Shown: positions 32,514-42,164, counted from the first letter of the stretch. The stretch: DNA of 44,120 nucleotides from Desulfobacterales bacterium (GCA_030145345.1 JAQYVT010000016.1:1-44120), one strand, 5' to 3'. Notes: a model not told the origin generated them from the letters alone. Program-made: numbers and translations.

Positions 32514-33164
32514 CTATTTCGGCCTGTTGTCAGACGGATTGTTGTCCCTATCGTCATTTAAAAGCGTGTTGCTGTCGGGACTGGAATCCTCGGGGTTCTG
32601 GCTCTCTGGTGAAAATCCCGCGGGTTCCGGCAACATACGATCTTTCCTCAAAAACCGATCGCTCTCTACAGCCTTGTCTACACCATCGGCCGTGATGGCC
32701 CAGGCTCCGGACTCCGTACGCCGAATCCAGTCTTTTTCTTTAAGATACCAGACATGAAACTCCATGTGCTCCTGGGGACAGCTTAGATACTTTTCCAGTT
32801 CAACGATTCCCATCCCAGGATTTGACGCATCCCGCCTGCGGGCCGTATAGAGCAGGGAAAGGACCCCTTGCCGAATCCGATTGTCGTCATCGAAACCGTC
32901 CGCGTGTGACGCCTCTTCGAAAATCTTCCAGGTGGCCCCGCGTTGCTGATCATATTTTACGTCATAGGCCGCCCGCTTTTCCGGATCAGCCAGCACACGG
33001 TATGCATCATTAAGCGTGTTGAATTTTTCTGCATTTCCGGTTTGTGTATTGTCGGGATGGTACCGCTTCGCAAGTAACCTGAAAACTCTTTCGATCGTCT
33101 CCATATCCGCATTCGGACTTATCTGAAGATTTTCGTAATAATCGGTGAAAGCCTTTATCCCCAT
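32514..33164 (-). CDS. J-domain (DnaJ-like) protein
   Basis: This 216-residue protein has a J domain at residues about 8-68, including the HPD motif (KRYHPDN) that stimulates Hsp70 ATPase. No Gly/Phe-rich region or zinc fingers follow, so it is not DnaJ itself. Residues about 95-165 look like a small helical/winged domain (LEKYLSCPQEHMEFHVWYLKEKDWIRRTESGAWAI), which may bind a client. The C-terminal 45 residues are low-complexity, rich in Asp, Ser, Asn and Pro. AAGGAG lies seven bases before ATG. Confidence 0.85.
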   Translation of the reverse strand: MGIKAFTDYYENLQISPNADMETIERVFRLLAKRYHPDNTQTGNAEKFNTLNDAYRVLADPEKRAAYDVKYDQQRGATWKIFEEASHADGFDDDNRIRQGVLSLLYTARRRDASNPGMGIVELEKYLSCPQEHMEFHVWYLKEKDWIRRTESGAWAITADGVDKAVESDRFLRKDRMLPEPAGFSPESQNPEDSSPDSNTLLNDDRDNNPSDNRPK

Positions 33165-33351
33165 ACGTTAACTCCTTATAGATGCCATGGATTAATATTT
33201 TTTAATACCTACAATAAACGGTATGTGATGTCAATGTACCAATCGAGGTGAAGATAGCGATCTGATTAAAAAACCATGAATTGCTCGGGCTTGAGCTTTA
33301 AAAATAACCCGCTGTTTCATCAAAAATTAAAGGGAATCCAGATTGCTTAGA

Positions 33352-33816
33352 TCATGGGCCGAATCCGTAACATTCCTTGAGCAGTTTTCGTGTGGCAGCA
33401 CTTATTTTTCGGGTATTGATATCTTTGGACGACACCCAGCCTACATCCACGGCATCATCTCCGGCCTTGGCTTCCCCGCTGATATAATCGGCTGCCAGAT
33501 CTAAAATCACATAATGGAACCGGATTCGGCCGCTGTCGTCTCTTTCAATCACATCAAAAGTATAAACAGGTTCCCCGGCCCGAATGGAAATCCCGGTCTC
33601 TTCCAGAATCTCTCGTTCCGCAGCTTCCTGAAGGGTCTCGCCCAGCTCAACGCATCCCCCGGGGATAGACCACTGGTTTTCAGCAGGCGGTTTGCTCCGC
33701 AACACCAGAAGGACTTTATTTTCCTTAAAAACGACAGCGCCCACCGCCACCCGCGGGGCGCTGGGATAGGCGCCGTTAATATTTTTAGATCTTTCGTGGG
33801 TCATTGGATCCGGCAT
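33352..33816 (-). CDS. Nudix hydrolase
   Basis: This 154-residue enzyme carries a complete Nudix box near residues 52-74 (GCVELGETLQEAAEREILEETGI), the metal site used to hydrolyse nucleoside diphosphates linked to another group. The downstream FHYVILDLAADYISGEAKAGDDAVDVGWV is typical of the ADP-ribose pyrophosphatase-like or MutT-like branch. GAGG lies eight bases before ATG 33816; ATG 33804 is an alternative. The substrate cannot be read from the sequence. Confidence 0.85.
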   Translation of the reverse strand: MPDPMTHERSKNINGAYPSAPRVAVGAVVFKENKVLLVLRSKPPAENQWSIPGGCVELGETLQEAAEREILEETGISIRAGEPVYTFDVIERDDSGRIRFHYVILDLAADYISGEAKAGDDAVDVGWVSSKDINTRKISAATRKLLKECYGFGP

Positions 33817-33874
33817 TCCTTTAACCTCATCGATCAGGTAACCATACCAATTCTTTTAGCAGATCCCCACGGGA

Positions 33875-34675
33875 TTAAGCCCGTGGTCCGCTGCTGATTT
33901 TGAATGGCCGGGACTTTTTCTTAAAATCTTCGATGGTTCGGCAGATAGATTCGATTTCCCGGCAACTTGTTTTGAGTTTTTTACCTTCCAGGTTGTCCAT
34001 TAAAATGGACGGCATATAGGGAATTTCAGCGACAACTTTTTTGCGGTCGATATTTTTGTGCATGGCATCACGGATGCTTTCGTCGATCTTGTTGAGCACA
34101 AAGAATATCTCGACCCCTGCTCTTTCTGCCATACCTTCCATCTGTTTTGCCAGTGAAAACGACTCAAAGGTGGGGTCCACCACGCCGATAATCATATCGC
34201 AATCACCATCGACTCTCCGTCCAAAATGTTCAACACCGGCGGCGGCATCGATGATTACGATTTCATTTTTCCCCAACGCGAGCTTTGATAAAAACATTTT
34301 TGACAACGCACCCATGGGACAGGCGCACCCTTCACCAAAATCATGAATCTTTCCGATGACGAGCAGTTTTATTCCATCAGATTCAGCAAGACAGGCCTCT
34401 GGGAATTCATCGATGCCCATCCCATCCTTGAATGGGTGTTCGGCGGTGGGTTGAGGAAATGTGACCGAAGTCATTTTCTTGAATCCCGGTTTTCCACCCA
34501 TACTGTCCAGCAATGAAACCGGAAAAGAAATGTCCAGTAAGCGGTGAAGGCCATAATTCGATTCATCTGCATCAACCAGTAGGACGCTGAAGCCACGGTC
34601 TTTCAAGGCTTTTGCCACAAGCGCAGACAGGGTGCTCTTTCCACTGCCCCCTTTACCGGAGATTAATATTTTCAT
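33875..34675 (-). CDS. cooC: CooC-type carbon monoxide dehydrogenase maturation ATPase
   Basis: This 266-residue MinD-like ATPase is predicted to help insert nickel into carbon monoxide dehydrogenase or a related enzyme. The deviant Walker A motif GKGGSGKST is at residues 7-15, with VDADESN at about 34. The CooC-type C117-x-C119 pair (GCACPMG) can bind a metal at the dimer interface, and IIDAAAGVEHFGRR is the Walker B region. No CODH genes are in the window. A small conserved gene starts the unit, 5 bp upstream. The symbol is by family, and more than one CooC paralogue is common in acetogenic or sulfate-reducing bacteria. Confidence 0.85.
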   Translation of the reverse strand: MKILISGKGGSGKSTLSALVAKALKDRGFSVLLVDADESNYGLHRLLDISFPVSLLDSMGGKPGFKKMTSVTFPQPTAEHPFKDGMGIDEFPEACLAESDGIKLLVIGKIHDFGEGCACPMGALSKMFLSKLALGKNEIVIIDAAAGVEHFGRRVDGDCDMIIGVVDPTFESFSLAKQMEGMAERAGVEIFFVLNKIDESIRDAMHKNIDRKKVVAEIPYMPSILMDNLEGKKLKTSCREIESICRTIEDFKKKSRPFKISSGPRA

Positions 34676-34680
34676 TCCAC

Positions 34681-34998
34681 CTACTCTTCCGGACTTTTAT
34701 GGACCTGTGCCATGACCTTGTCCACTTCCTTTTGCATTGCAGCCGGAAATTTTTCGATGGCTTCATCTAAAGTTTTCGCTTCGAGCAAAGACTGAAGCAT
34801 TACCGGCCCCGACGGTGTCATCAACTGCGTTTGCCCCATATAAAGGGGGTGGCGGCTGTCATCCGTTGACAAGTCAGGCTTTACAGGTGTGAGTTGCCGG
34901 ATTGCCGCGACTCTGATATCGGTGAAAGATTCCTCACGGTATAGGTTGTTTCGATCGACGGTTAAATTAATCTGGGTCTTCTGGGTATCACTCGCCAT
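34681..34998 (-). CDS. Small conserved protein linked to cooC
   Basis: This protein starts at ATG 34998 (MASDTQKTQINLTVDRNNLY), with AAGGAGAT seven bases upstream, giving 105 residues. The longer frame to 35052 has no better support. It is predicted soluble, with no Cys and no membrane helix. The region RVAAIRQLTPVKPD and the C-terminal helical part (EAIEKFPAAMQKEVDKVMAQV) are the recognisable segments. Similar short proteins in related bacteria are annotated only as cytoplasmic proteins. It ends 5 bp before cooC, so it is co-transcribed and may assist CODH maturation. Function unknown. Confidence 0.75.
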   Translation of the reverse strand: MASDTQKTQINLTVDRNNLYREESFTDIRVAAIRQLTPVKPDLSTDDSRHPLYMGQTQLMTPSGPVMLQSLLEAKTLDEAIEKFPAAMQKEVDKVMAQVHKSPEE

Positions 34999-35385
34999 AC
35001 GGTATCTCCTTTTTAAGGTGCTGGTTTCGGTGACCAGATGCACTTTGGACAAATGGTGCCATGTTAGCGTTATGAAAGGAAAGGGCCAACACGCATTTTC
35101 GATATCAGATGGAACAGAACTTGTCCATGTTTATCCATACAAAACCCAGGGCAAACGCATTTGAATCCCAATAAAGAGAGAACGCTCCATATCGCCCCTC
35201 AGCTAGTGTTCATCCACAATTGTTAAATGGGCACGTTGGCGTTTCCAATTCATAAATGAGCAATTTTTGTCCGGATCAATGCCGCACAAGGGTTTTCGGT
35301 GAGGCATACTCCCTGCATGCCGCAGCCGGAAACCCGCGGAGAACGCAGATCCGGGCAAAAAGGGCCATTTATGGATGGAAACCAG
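34999..35385. other. Spacer between rsmG and the cooC unit
   Basis: The roughly 390 bp hold no gene that I can support. A plus-strand frame of 30 codons from 35072 lacks a ribosome site and any family feature. No clear promoter hexamers were found for the cooC unit. Confidence 0.4.
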
Positions 35386-36087
35386 CTAAGGGTGGCGGTT
35401 ACGTTTTAAACTCACGATGGATCTTTCTAATTTCAAATATGGAAGCGTATACGTTTCCAAGCGCAACTCAAAATTTGTCCGGTTCTCATCCCCTTTGCCT
35501 GTTTTTTTATAAATCAACGAACGCACCGATTCAATCTCCGCTTTAGAACGTTTTCCTTTCATGGCGATGATTATTCCGTCTTTGTCCAGTAAGGGCAGTG
35601 CCATCCGAACAAATTCCGGCGTAGAAGAAAGCGCACGGCTGATAATGGCATTAAAAGCGCCCGCAAAGACAGCCTGTTTGGAGAATTCCTCGGATCGGAC
35701 ATGAAACGCTTCAATATTTTCAAGTCCCAGAATTCTGATGATATGTTTTAAAAAACTAACCTTTTTACGGGAAGCATCGATCAGCGTAACAGATAAAGAC
35801 GGCTTCAATATCTTCAATGGAATCCCAGGAAATCCACCGCCGGCGCCGATATCGAGAAGCGAAGCATTCGAAGGAATCATGGAATCCGGTGCCATGGAAT
35901 CCAGAAAGTGTTTGACTGCAACCTCCACGGGGTCCGTAATTGCAGTCAGATTCATCTTTCGGTTCCATTTCGCAAGTTCCGAGGCATGGATAGTAAATTT
36001 TTCCACCGTATCCGAATCGACGTGGATTTCAAGAGCCTGTGCGCCGTCATAAAGCAGTTTCTTCCATTTGATCGATCCGATTTGCAT
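35386..36087 (-). CDS. rsmG: 16S rRNA (guanine-527-N7)-methyltransferase
   Basis: RsmG (formerly GidB) methylates G527 of 16S rRNA using S-adenosylmethionine. Residues about 35-60 hold WNRKMNLTAITDPVEVAVKHFLDS, and the SAM loop LLDIGAGGGFPGIPL follows near residue 76, then LIDASRKKVSFL and ISRALSS. At 233 residues it is of normal length. It is not next to mnmG or parA, where it often resides. GGTGGGG lies just before ATG. Confidence 0.94.
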   Translation of the reverse strand: MQIGSIKWKKLLYDGAQALEIHVDSDTVEKFTIHASELAKWNRKMNLTAITDPVEVAVKHFLDSMAPDSMIPSNASLLDIGAGGGFPGIPLKILKPSLSVTLIDASRKKVSFLKHIIRILGLENIEAFHVRSEEFSKQAVFAGAFNAIISRALSSTPEFVRMALPLLDKDGIIIAMKGKRSKAEIESVRSLIYKKTGKGDENRTNFELRLETYTLPYLKLERSIVSLKRNRHP

Positions 36088-36115
36088 AACCCCACCGAGA
36101 CGTTATCCATTTTTG

Positions 36116-36144
36116 TTGACCAGAACAGTGCCGGTTGATACAGT
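36116..36144 (+). promoter_or_regulatory. Candidate promoter for the cupin gene
   Basis: TTGACC at 36116-36121, a 17-bp spacer and TACAGT at 36139-36144. It lies in the rsmG-cupin divergent spacer and would give an approximately 145-base leader. Confidence 0.4.
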
Positions 36145-36296
36145 GACCCTGTTTGTTCAAAGCACAAAGAAGGTGGCGTCAGAGACGTGTATGGAGTCCC
36201 AATACAAGTTTCCATGGGGTATGATACGACGCCTGACACTATTAAATCGAGCATTATCGCCCGATGAATACCTTATTGATGCATAAGGAGATGCAC

Positions 36297-36647
36297 TTGA
36301 AAATCATACACTATTCTGATGCAGAACCCAAGCATTTCGATGCAGACGGTGTGAAAGGCGTTACCGGACGCGTTGTCATCGGCAAAGCTGATGGTGCTGA
36401 TAATTTTTGTATGCGATTTTTTGAACTGTCTGAAGGCGGTTATTCACCCGAACATTCCCATGATTGGGAGCACGAAATTGTCATTCATTCGGGAAAAGGT
36501 GAAGTATTATGTGAAGGAGAATGGACGCCCGTGACCAAAGGTCATGTTATTTTCATTCCCGGCAATGAATCGCATCAGCTGAGAAACGCCGGTGAAGATC
36601 CCCTGGTTTTCGCCTGTCTGATTCCTTCGGAAGCGCCGGAGTTGTAA
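36297..36647 (+). CDS. Cupin-domain protein
   Basis: This small single-domain cupin has the first motif G(X)5HxH(X)3-4E as GGYSPEHSHDWEHE, and the second motif around GHVIFIPGNESHQL, giving the three His and one Glu of a metal site. AAGGAG at 36285-36290 directly abuts ATG 36291 but sits six bases before TTG 36297, so translation most likely begins at TTG, giving 116 residues. Upstream in-frame ATGs (36264, 36279) lack a ribosome site. Small cupins of this kind bind metals or sense small molecules. Function unknown. Confidence 0.8.
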   Translation: MKIIHYSDAEPKHFDADGVKGVTGRVVIGKADGADNFCMRFFELSEGGYSPEHSHDWEHEIVIHSGKGEVLCEGEWTPVTKGHVIFIPGNESHQLRNAGEDPLVFACLIPSEAPEL

Positions 36648-36812
36648 AGTTTCCAACGCCATCCATGAATTCACAAACCGTCGGATTCATCAATGGCTTA
36701 AGGGTTGCAGCTTTTTTTTCATAGATGTTTTTTTTACAGTCACTTAAATCCATTCCCTCTAAAAAGTCGCTAAAGATTTGTTTTTGACTCATTACAAATC
36801 CGGCACCATTAA

Positions 36813-37244
36813 ATGAAACAAAAATACAGGAATCCGCTCGTTACGGTAGACATTGTCATAGAGATCGATCAAGGCATCGTTTTGATCAAAAGAGCAAATC
36901 CCCCTTATGGATGGGCACTTCCCGGCGGATTTGTCGACTACGGCGAATCCCTTGAATCATCCGCTGTCAGGGAGGCAAAAGAAGAAACATCGCTGGACAT
37001 TATACTTAAAGAACAGTTCCACACATATTCTGAACCAGACCGTGATCCCCGGCATCACACTGTTACCACGGTTTACATCGCAAAGGGGATCGGCATCCCA
37101 AAGCCGGCCGATGACGCAAAAAAAGTGGGGGTTTTTACAAAAACCAACCTTCCCGAGCCCATGGTTTTCGATCATAAAAAAATAATCCATGATTATTTTC
37201 GATATAAAAAAGGAGCGCCTAAAACCAATATTTTTCTGCTTTAA
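36813..37244 (+). CDS. Nudix hydrolase, ADP-ribose pyrophosphatase-like
   Basis: This 143-residue protein has a Nudix box at about residues 38-60 ([26 protein letters not shown]). The DYGES variant, together with [16 protein letters not shown] and the [17 protein letters not shown] segment, is typical of the ADP-ribose pyrophosphatase branch. It is the second Nudix gene in 3.5 kb and not closely similar to the first. It precedes the Smr gene by 62 bp. Confidence 0.86.
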   Translation: MKQKYRNPLVTVDIVIEIDQGIVLIKRANPPYGWALPGGFVDYGESLESSAVREAKEETSLDIILKEQFHTYSEPDRDPRHHTVTTVYIAKGIGIPKPADDAKKVGVFTKTNLPEPMVFDHKKIIHDYFRYKKGAPKTNIFLL

Positions 37245-37306
37245 TCTGAGGTTTACACATCTCGTAAAAAACGTGTTTGTTCGTTCATAGATTTTGGAGG
37301 AACCCT

Positions 37307-38074
37307 ATGAAAACTTCCAAGTCTTCAGGAGCCTTCAGCCCGTTCGAGAGATTGAAAGAACTGCTCAAGAAAAAATCATTGCCGTCCGGGCCTTTCTCCG
37401 CTGCAGCAAGCGCTGAAATCGATTCGAACACCGACGTCAAACAGCATAACGGTTTAAAATCTAACAGCAATTTCGACAATCGTCCTGACCATGAAAATGA
37501 AAGGGCGCTTTTTTTAGATGCCATGACTGACGTTAGGCCGATGGTTCGAGGAAACCGGGTGGCGAAACATATCGTGTCCACGCCGAGTGTTAATGCGGAT
37601 GTCGATTCCGAAAATGAAACCCTACACCAGTTAAACACACTTGTAAAAACCGGAGAGGGTTTTGTCGTCAAGAATACACCGGAATATATCGAGGGCACCG
37701 GACATAATGTTCACCCCAAAATTTCCACCCGGCTCCACCGTGGAGACTTTTCCATACAGGCCCATGTCGATCTTCACGGGTTTGGTGTGGAAGATGCCCG
37801 AAATGCCTTTGAATTTTTTATTAAAGATTCCATAGCAACCGGTAAAAGGGCGGTTCTGATCGTCCACGGCCGTGGCCTCTCCTCACCTGACAGACCGGTC
37901 TTAAAAACAAAAGTTGTGGAATGGCTCACCCGCGGTCCGTTGCGTAAATGGGTCATCGCCTTTTCCAGCGCAAGATCCTGTGACGGCGGTGCGGGTGCCA
38001 CCTATGTTCTGCTTCGCCAGCGACCACTGACACGGCGATACAGAAAAAAGATTAAGCATCATTGCAAATTTTAA
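37307..38074 (+). CDS. Smr-domain protein
   Basis: The start is ATG 37307, with TTGGAGG six bases upstream; the frame opening at 37277 is longer but unsupported. This gives 255 residues. The C-terminal Smr domain (about 165-245) has VDLHGFGVEDARNAF, the LIVHGRGLSSPDRPVLK signature and a GGAGATYVLLR end. Smr domains bind branched or damaged nucleic acids, and some are nucleases acting on DNA or on mRNA of collided ribosomes. The N-terminal half is probably disordered. It resembles stand-alone SmrA/SmrB-type proteins and is not MutS2. Confidence 0.86.
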   Translation: MKTSKSSGAFSPFERLKELLKKKSLPSGPFSAAASAEIDSNTDVKQHNGLKSNSNFDNRPDHENERALFLDAMTDVRPMVRGNRVAKHIVSTPSVNADVDSENETLHQLNTLVKTGEGFVVKNTPEYIEGTGHNVHPKISTRLHRGDFSIQAHVDLHGFGVEDARNAFEFFIKDSIATGKRAVLIVHGRGLSSPDRPVLKTKVVEWLTRGPLRKWVIAFSSARSCDGGAGATYVLLRQRPLTRRYRKKIKHHCKF

Positions 38075-38144
38075 AATACTGGGCCACGCGACGACGTCGA
38101 CGTTCATATCGCCTTGAAGAAAATATATAGAATCGCCCGTTTTT

Positions 38145-38945
38145 ATGAAAAATCATTCTAATAAAACCACAAATGGCGCCGGATTTATACACCTTATTAC
38201 CATTTCCTGCACAACGCTGCTTCTAAGTTTTTATTTTTCCACCGCCGCCTTGGCTCAGAGACTGAATGCGATCCCGATCAAAGAAAACATTCATTCAAAA
38301 GTAGAGCGTCGTTTATTAGAATTGAAAAATGAATATGAAAAGGGGCAAAATATTGGAACCGGTTTTGCACAGAAAAAAAATATACGCGTCGACGACCAAA
38401 ACAAAATTACCGTTTATCTGGTTTCAGAACCGGAAACAACTCTCGATGAAACCTGGCTCCAAGCTCTTGGAACAAAGGTCATTAAAAAATCGGGCAACTT
38501 GTCAAAGATATAATGTCCCATAAACCTCATTGACACCATCGCCGACACTATAAACGGCGTGCGATTTATTAAACTCCCGGATAGACTCCTGCCGGCTTTG
38601 GTTCAAAGCGAAGGGGTGGATTTAACCGAAGCCGCAGCCTACCATTCTGAAGGCTACATCGGTTCTGGTGTTCGCGTTGGTGTGATAGACGTCGGTTTTG
38701 CCGGCCTATCTTCCGCAATATCCAGGGGTGAACTTCCAGACAACGTTGTAGAAATCGACTGTACCGGCGCCACCTGCGCACCCGGCATCTTTACGTCAGA
38801 AACATCGCCACACGGGACAGCAGTTGCTGAAATTATATATGATATGGCCCCTGGAGCGTTGCTTTACCTGATAAAAGTTTGGGACACATTAGACCTCGAA
38901 GGTGCTGCAGATCCAATTGGGGGCGGACGGGGTACAAAAAGATAA
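38145..38945 (+). pseudogene. Truncated subtilisin-like (S8) protease with in-frame stop
   Basis: The first part (38145-38513) encodes a signal peptide (cleavage near ALAQ) and a propeptide-like segment. It ends in TAA at 38511. The same frame then continues without a break through 38945. This second part has VRVGVIDVGF with the catalytic Asp and SPHGTAVAEIIYDMAPGA with the catalytic His, both S8 hallmarks. It then runs into an unrelated sequence and another TAA before the Ser motif (GTS) is reached. With a nonsense codon and a missing 3' half, it is almost certainly inactive. TAA cannot be read as selenocysteine. Confidence 0.82.
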
Positions 38946-39331
38946 TAATTTTATACGAATGCCTTGACAAACGCATTTTCGCAATTATTTTCACGGGGTA
39001 TACTTGACTTCGACATTGAACACATGCCCCGGAGCTTCCTGGACGAGAGTTTATCCCGTGAACCCTGTCCATCTTTTAAGTTTAACTGGGATGTAGATCC
39101 CCTTTCAAAGGGATTGAGGGGTCGTCGAGCGAACACGTATTTGGCAGAATTTCTTATAGACGAAGATTTCCCACATCTTTCCGGGATTTTCGACAGCGTA
39201 TTAATCAGCGATCCCTCATATGGTGCGAACATCCCAATGAGGGGTTTTTTATTCAATAAACCTTAATAATTTCTTAGTGTTATAGATTTTATCTTCTGCA
39301 TTACACTCGATTAGGGTAAAAATAGAGATGT
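38946..39331. other. Spacer between protease remnant and EF-G gene
   Basis: About 390 bp with no gene that I can support. Open frames exist on both strands over 38951-39266 but lack recognisable features, good starts or ribosome sites. They may be noncoding or remnants of sequence that replaced the 3' half of the protease gene. TTGACA at 38964 with TATTTT 16 bp later (38986-38991) is a possible promoter. Confidence 0.4.
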
Positions 39332-41428
39332 ATGAATACCATGAAAAATTCTATCCAAAAAGTCAGAAACATCGGAATCAGTGCGCACATAGATTCAGGG
39401 AAAACAACACTTACTGAAAGAATCCTTTTTTTTACGAAAAGAATTCATACCATCCATGACGTCAAGGGAAAAGACGGTGTGGGTGCAACCATGGATTCCA
39501 TGGATCTTGAAAAGGAGCGCGGTATAACCATTGCTTCGGCAGCCACCTATTGTGAATGGCTGAACCATGAAATTAATATTATCGACACCCCCGGTCATGT
39601 CGACTTCACCATAGAAGTGGAACGGTCCCTGAGGGTGCTCGACGGCGCCATACTTGTTTTATGCGCTGTGGGGGGGGTTCAATCGCAATCGATCACTGTT
39701 GATCAGCAAATGAAAAGGTACAAAGTGCCGTGTATGGCTTTTATCAACAAATGCGATCGAAGCGGTGCCAACCCTTTTCGTGTCATTGATCAACTGAAAG
39801 AAAAACTGGGGCACAATGCTTTGGCCCTGCAGATTCCAATAGGACTTGAAGCCAATCTGGAGGGGGTTGTTGATCTTGTGACCATGAAAGCGGTTTACTT
39901 TGACGGCCCCAACGGAGACGTTGTGCGGGTTGAGGAAATACCCCAGCATCTTCTTGCGGAAGCCATGGAAAGGCGGGAAGAACTGATCGATGCGGTTTCC
40001 CTGTTCTCCGATACACTGACCGAGGCGGTTCTTGAAGAGAAAGAAGTGACAACAGATATGATTATCACGGCCGTTCGCCGGGGAACGCTGTCTCGCGAAA
40101 TCACACCGGTATTCATTGGATCGGCCTACAAAAACAAAGGTGTTCAACCGCTCCTCGATGCGGTTGTCAATTTTCTTCCCTGCCCTTCTGAAGTGGAAAA
40201 CACAGCACTGGACCTTAATGATAACGAGGCGCCGGTTCCTTTGTCGTGTGAATCGAAAAAACCGGTTGTCGCCCTGGCCTTTAAACTTGAAGACGGTCAA
40301 TACGGCCAGTTGACCTACATCAGGGTATATCAGGGATCCCTTTCCAAGGGCGATACCATCGTCAACGTCCGCAACGGAAAAAAAATCAAGGTGGGAAGGG
40401 TCGTCCGAATGCACGCGGATCAAATGGAAGACATCGAGACCATTGCGCCGGGGTATATCGGGGCGCTTTTTGGAGTCGACTGTGCTTCCGGAGATACCTT
40501 TGTGGGTCCCGGTCTCAATCTGACCATGACGTCCATGTTTGTGCCCGACCCGGTGATTTCCCTTGCCATTGTGCCGAAAGACAATAAATCTCAAATGAAT
40601 ATGTCCAAAGCCCTCAACAGGTTCAGCAAAGAGGACCCCACCTTCAGGACCTATGTGGACGATGAGACCAATGAAACGATTATCGAAGGAATGGGAGAGC
40701 TGCATCTTGAAGTCTATGTAGAGCGGATGCGGCGTGAATACACCGCCGAGGTTACAACAGGCAAACCCCGGGTGGCTTACAGGGAAACCATAACCCAAAA
40801 GGCTGAATTCAACTATACCCACAAAAAACAAACCGGTGGATCCGGACAATACGGACGGGTTGCCGGCTATATGGAACCTGTTTCCGAAGAGCATTTCGTC
40901 TTTGAAAATAACATCGTCGGCGGTAAGATTCCGACCCAGTTCATCGCTTCATGTGAAAAAGGCTTCAGACAATGCATGCCCAAAGGGCCAAAAATGGAAT
41001 TCCCCGTTACCGGCATTAAAGTGGTCATCAATGACGGCGCATCACATTCGGTGGACTCATCGGAGATGGCATTCATCGCAGCAGCCCGGGGCGCTTTTCG
41101 TGAAGGGTATCTTAAATCAAAGCCGGTTATTCTTGAACCGATCATGAAAGTTGATGTCGAAACACCGGCCGAGTTTCAAGGCGCTGTTATGGGTCTTTTA
41201 AACCAGCGTCGCGGAATCATTGTGGGTTCCCAGGATGAAGGCCCCATGTGTGTTGTTGAGGCCAGGGTTCCACTTGCAGAAATGTTCGGCTTTTCAACGA
41301 TTTTAAGATCATCAACCCAAGGAAAAGCTCAGTTTACCATGGAACCCGGTACCTACAAGCAGGTCCCCCATTCCATTGCCGAGGAATTGGCCAAAAAGGC
41401 AGCAGAAGCCAAAAAGAATACTGCCTAA
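39332..41428 (+). CDS. fusA: Elongation factor G, spdEFG1-like
   Basis: This 698-residue translational GTPase drives ribosome translocation or a related step. G motifs are all present: AHIDSGKTT (P-loop), RGITI, DTPGH and NKCD. Domains II-V follow, with [11 protein letters not shown] and GGSGQYGRV in domains III and IV. The N-terminal stretch [27 protein letters not shown] is, from memory, typical of the spdEFG1/mitochondrial EF-G1 branch found in spirochaetes, planctomycetes and delta-proteobacteria, and differs from canonical EF-G. No str-operon genes are adjacent, so this is probably a second, stand-alone copy. It lacks a strong ribosome site. Confidence 0.9.
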   Translation: MNTMKNSIQKVRNIGISAHIDSGKTTLTERILFFTKRIHTIHDVKGKDGVGATMDSMDLEKERGITIASAATYCEWLNHEINIIDTPGHVDFTIEVERSLRVLDGAILVLCAVGGVQSQSITVDQQMKRYKVPCMAFINKCDRSGANPFRVIDQLKEKLGHNALALQIPIGLEANLEGVVDLVTMKAVYFDGPNGDVVRVEEIPQHLLAEAMERREELIDAVSLFSDTLTEAVLEEKEVTTDMIITAVRRGTLSREITPVFIGSAYKNKGVQPLLDAVVNFLPCPSEVENTALDLNDNEAPVPLSCESKKPVVALAFKLEDGQYGQLTYIRVYQGSLSKGDTIVNVRNGKKIKVGRVVRMHADQMEDIETIAPGYIGALFGVDCASGDTFVGPGLNLTMTSMFVPDPVISLAIVPKDNKSQMNMSKALNRFSKEDPTFRTYVDDETNETIIEGMGELHLEVYVERMRREYTAEVTTGKPRVAYRETITQKAEFNYTHKKQTGGSGQYGRVAGYMEPVSEEHFVFENNIVGGKIPTQFIASCEKGFRQCMPKGPKMEFPVTGIKVVINDGASHSVDSSEMAFIAAARGAFREGYLKSKPVILEPIMKVDVETPAEFQGAVMGLLNQRRGIIVGSQDEGPMCVVEARVPLAEMFGFSTILRSSTQGKAQFTMEPGTYKQVPHSIAEELAKKAAEAKKNTA

Positions 41429-41448
41429 TTAAAGAAAGGAAAACGATT

Positions 41449-42153
41449 ATGCTTAAAAAAGAACTCCGCCTCCAGAACCCCTTGAGGTTCATGGAACGTG
41501 AAAATGAAGATATCCTTCCTGAAGGAGGCTTCGGGGCAGTGCTTGCACGAGCGGGCGTCGGCAAAACTGCAATCCTGGTTCAACTCGCCTTGAACACCCT
41601 TTTAAAAGGAAAGAATGTCCTCCATATCAGCCTGAACGATCCGGTAAAAAAAGTTGGTTTGTGGTATAAAGAAGTCTTCCGTCATCTCACACAACATTAT
41701 GAAGCGCGGAAAACAAATGAGGTCTGGGAATCCATATTGCCGCACAGATTTATTATGACATTCAGGGTTGAGGGGTTTTCCACTTCCAAACTTGAAGAAA
41801 GGCTGACCGATCTCGAGGAACAGAATATTTTTTCGCCCCAAATGATTTTTATCGACGGGTTTCAAATTGACGATACCGCCAGAAAATCCCTTTCCGATTT
41901 AAAGCGCCTGGCTGAAAAACGTTCATTACATGTCTGGCTGACCATAAAGACACACCGGCGTAAAAAACCCGACCCCGAAGGAATGCCGGCGCCGCTTTTG
42001 GATGTTGTCGACCTGTTTGACCTTGTCATTCAGCTCCAGCCCGAGGGCAAAGAAATCCATGTAAAAACCCTAAAGGGCACCGGCGCCGATTCCGACCAAC
42101 CGGTATTGTTTTTGGACCCCGCAACCATGCTGCTCAAAAAAACAGCGGCCTAA
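41449..42153 (+). CDS. P-loop ATPase of RecA/KaiC-like type, unknown function
   Basis: This 234-residue protein starts 20 bp after the EF-G stop, with AAAGGA nine bases upstream. A Walker A motif, ARAGVGKTA, lies at about residues 32-40. ALNTLLKGKNVLHISL follows, and the hydrophobic MIFIDGFQ near residue 136 is a Walker B strand. The fold resembles single-domain RecA/DnaB-like ATPases, but I do not recognise the family. Tight linkage suggests shared expression with the EF-G. A role in translation or ribosome handling is only a guess. Confidence 0.75.
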   Translation: MLKKELRLQNPLRFMERENEDILPEGGFGAVLARAGVGKTAILVQLALNTLLKGKNVLHISLNDPVKKVGLWYKEVFRHLTQHYEARKTNEVWESILPHRFIMTFRVEGFSTSKLEERLTDLEEQNIFSPQMIFIDGFQIDDTARKSLSDLKRLAEKRSLHVWLTIKTHRRKKPDPEGMPAPLLDVVDLFDLVIQLQPEGKEIHVKTLKGTGADSDQPVLFLDPATMLLKKTAA

Positions 42154-42164
42154 CCCGTCATGGG

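Noticed and set aside
35072-35164. 30-codon plus-strand frame in the rsmG-cooC spacer
   Set aside because: Although it begins with ATG, there is no ribosome site or motif, and it is too short to support on its own.
36553-36792. Minus-strand frame of 79 codons overlapping the end of the cupin gene
   Set aside because: It overlaps the well-supported cupin frame by 95 bp, shows no family resemblance, and its tail is the antisense of the cupin. A degraded fragment in 36650-36792 cannot be excluded.
38511-38513. Possible recoded stop in the subtilase gene, given that selC is present
   Set aside because: The codon is TAA. Selenocysteine is inserted only at UGA, and the downstream frame lacks the catalytic Ser, so decay is the simpler reading.
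38951-39266. Open frames on both strands upstream of the EF-G gene
   Set aside because: The plus frame opens at TTG without a ribosome site, the minus frame has no known features, and neither resembles a protein family. They may simply be noncoding.
39659-40894. Long minus-strand frame (411 codons) opposite the EF-G gene
   Set aside because: It is an antisense shadow of a strongly conserved GTPase gene; long antisense frames are expected from its codon usage.
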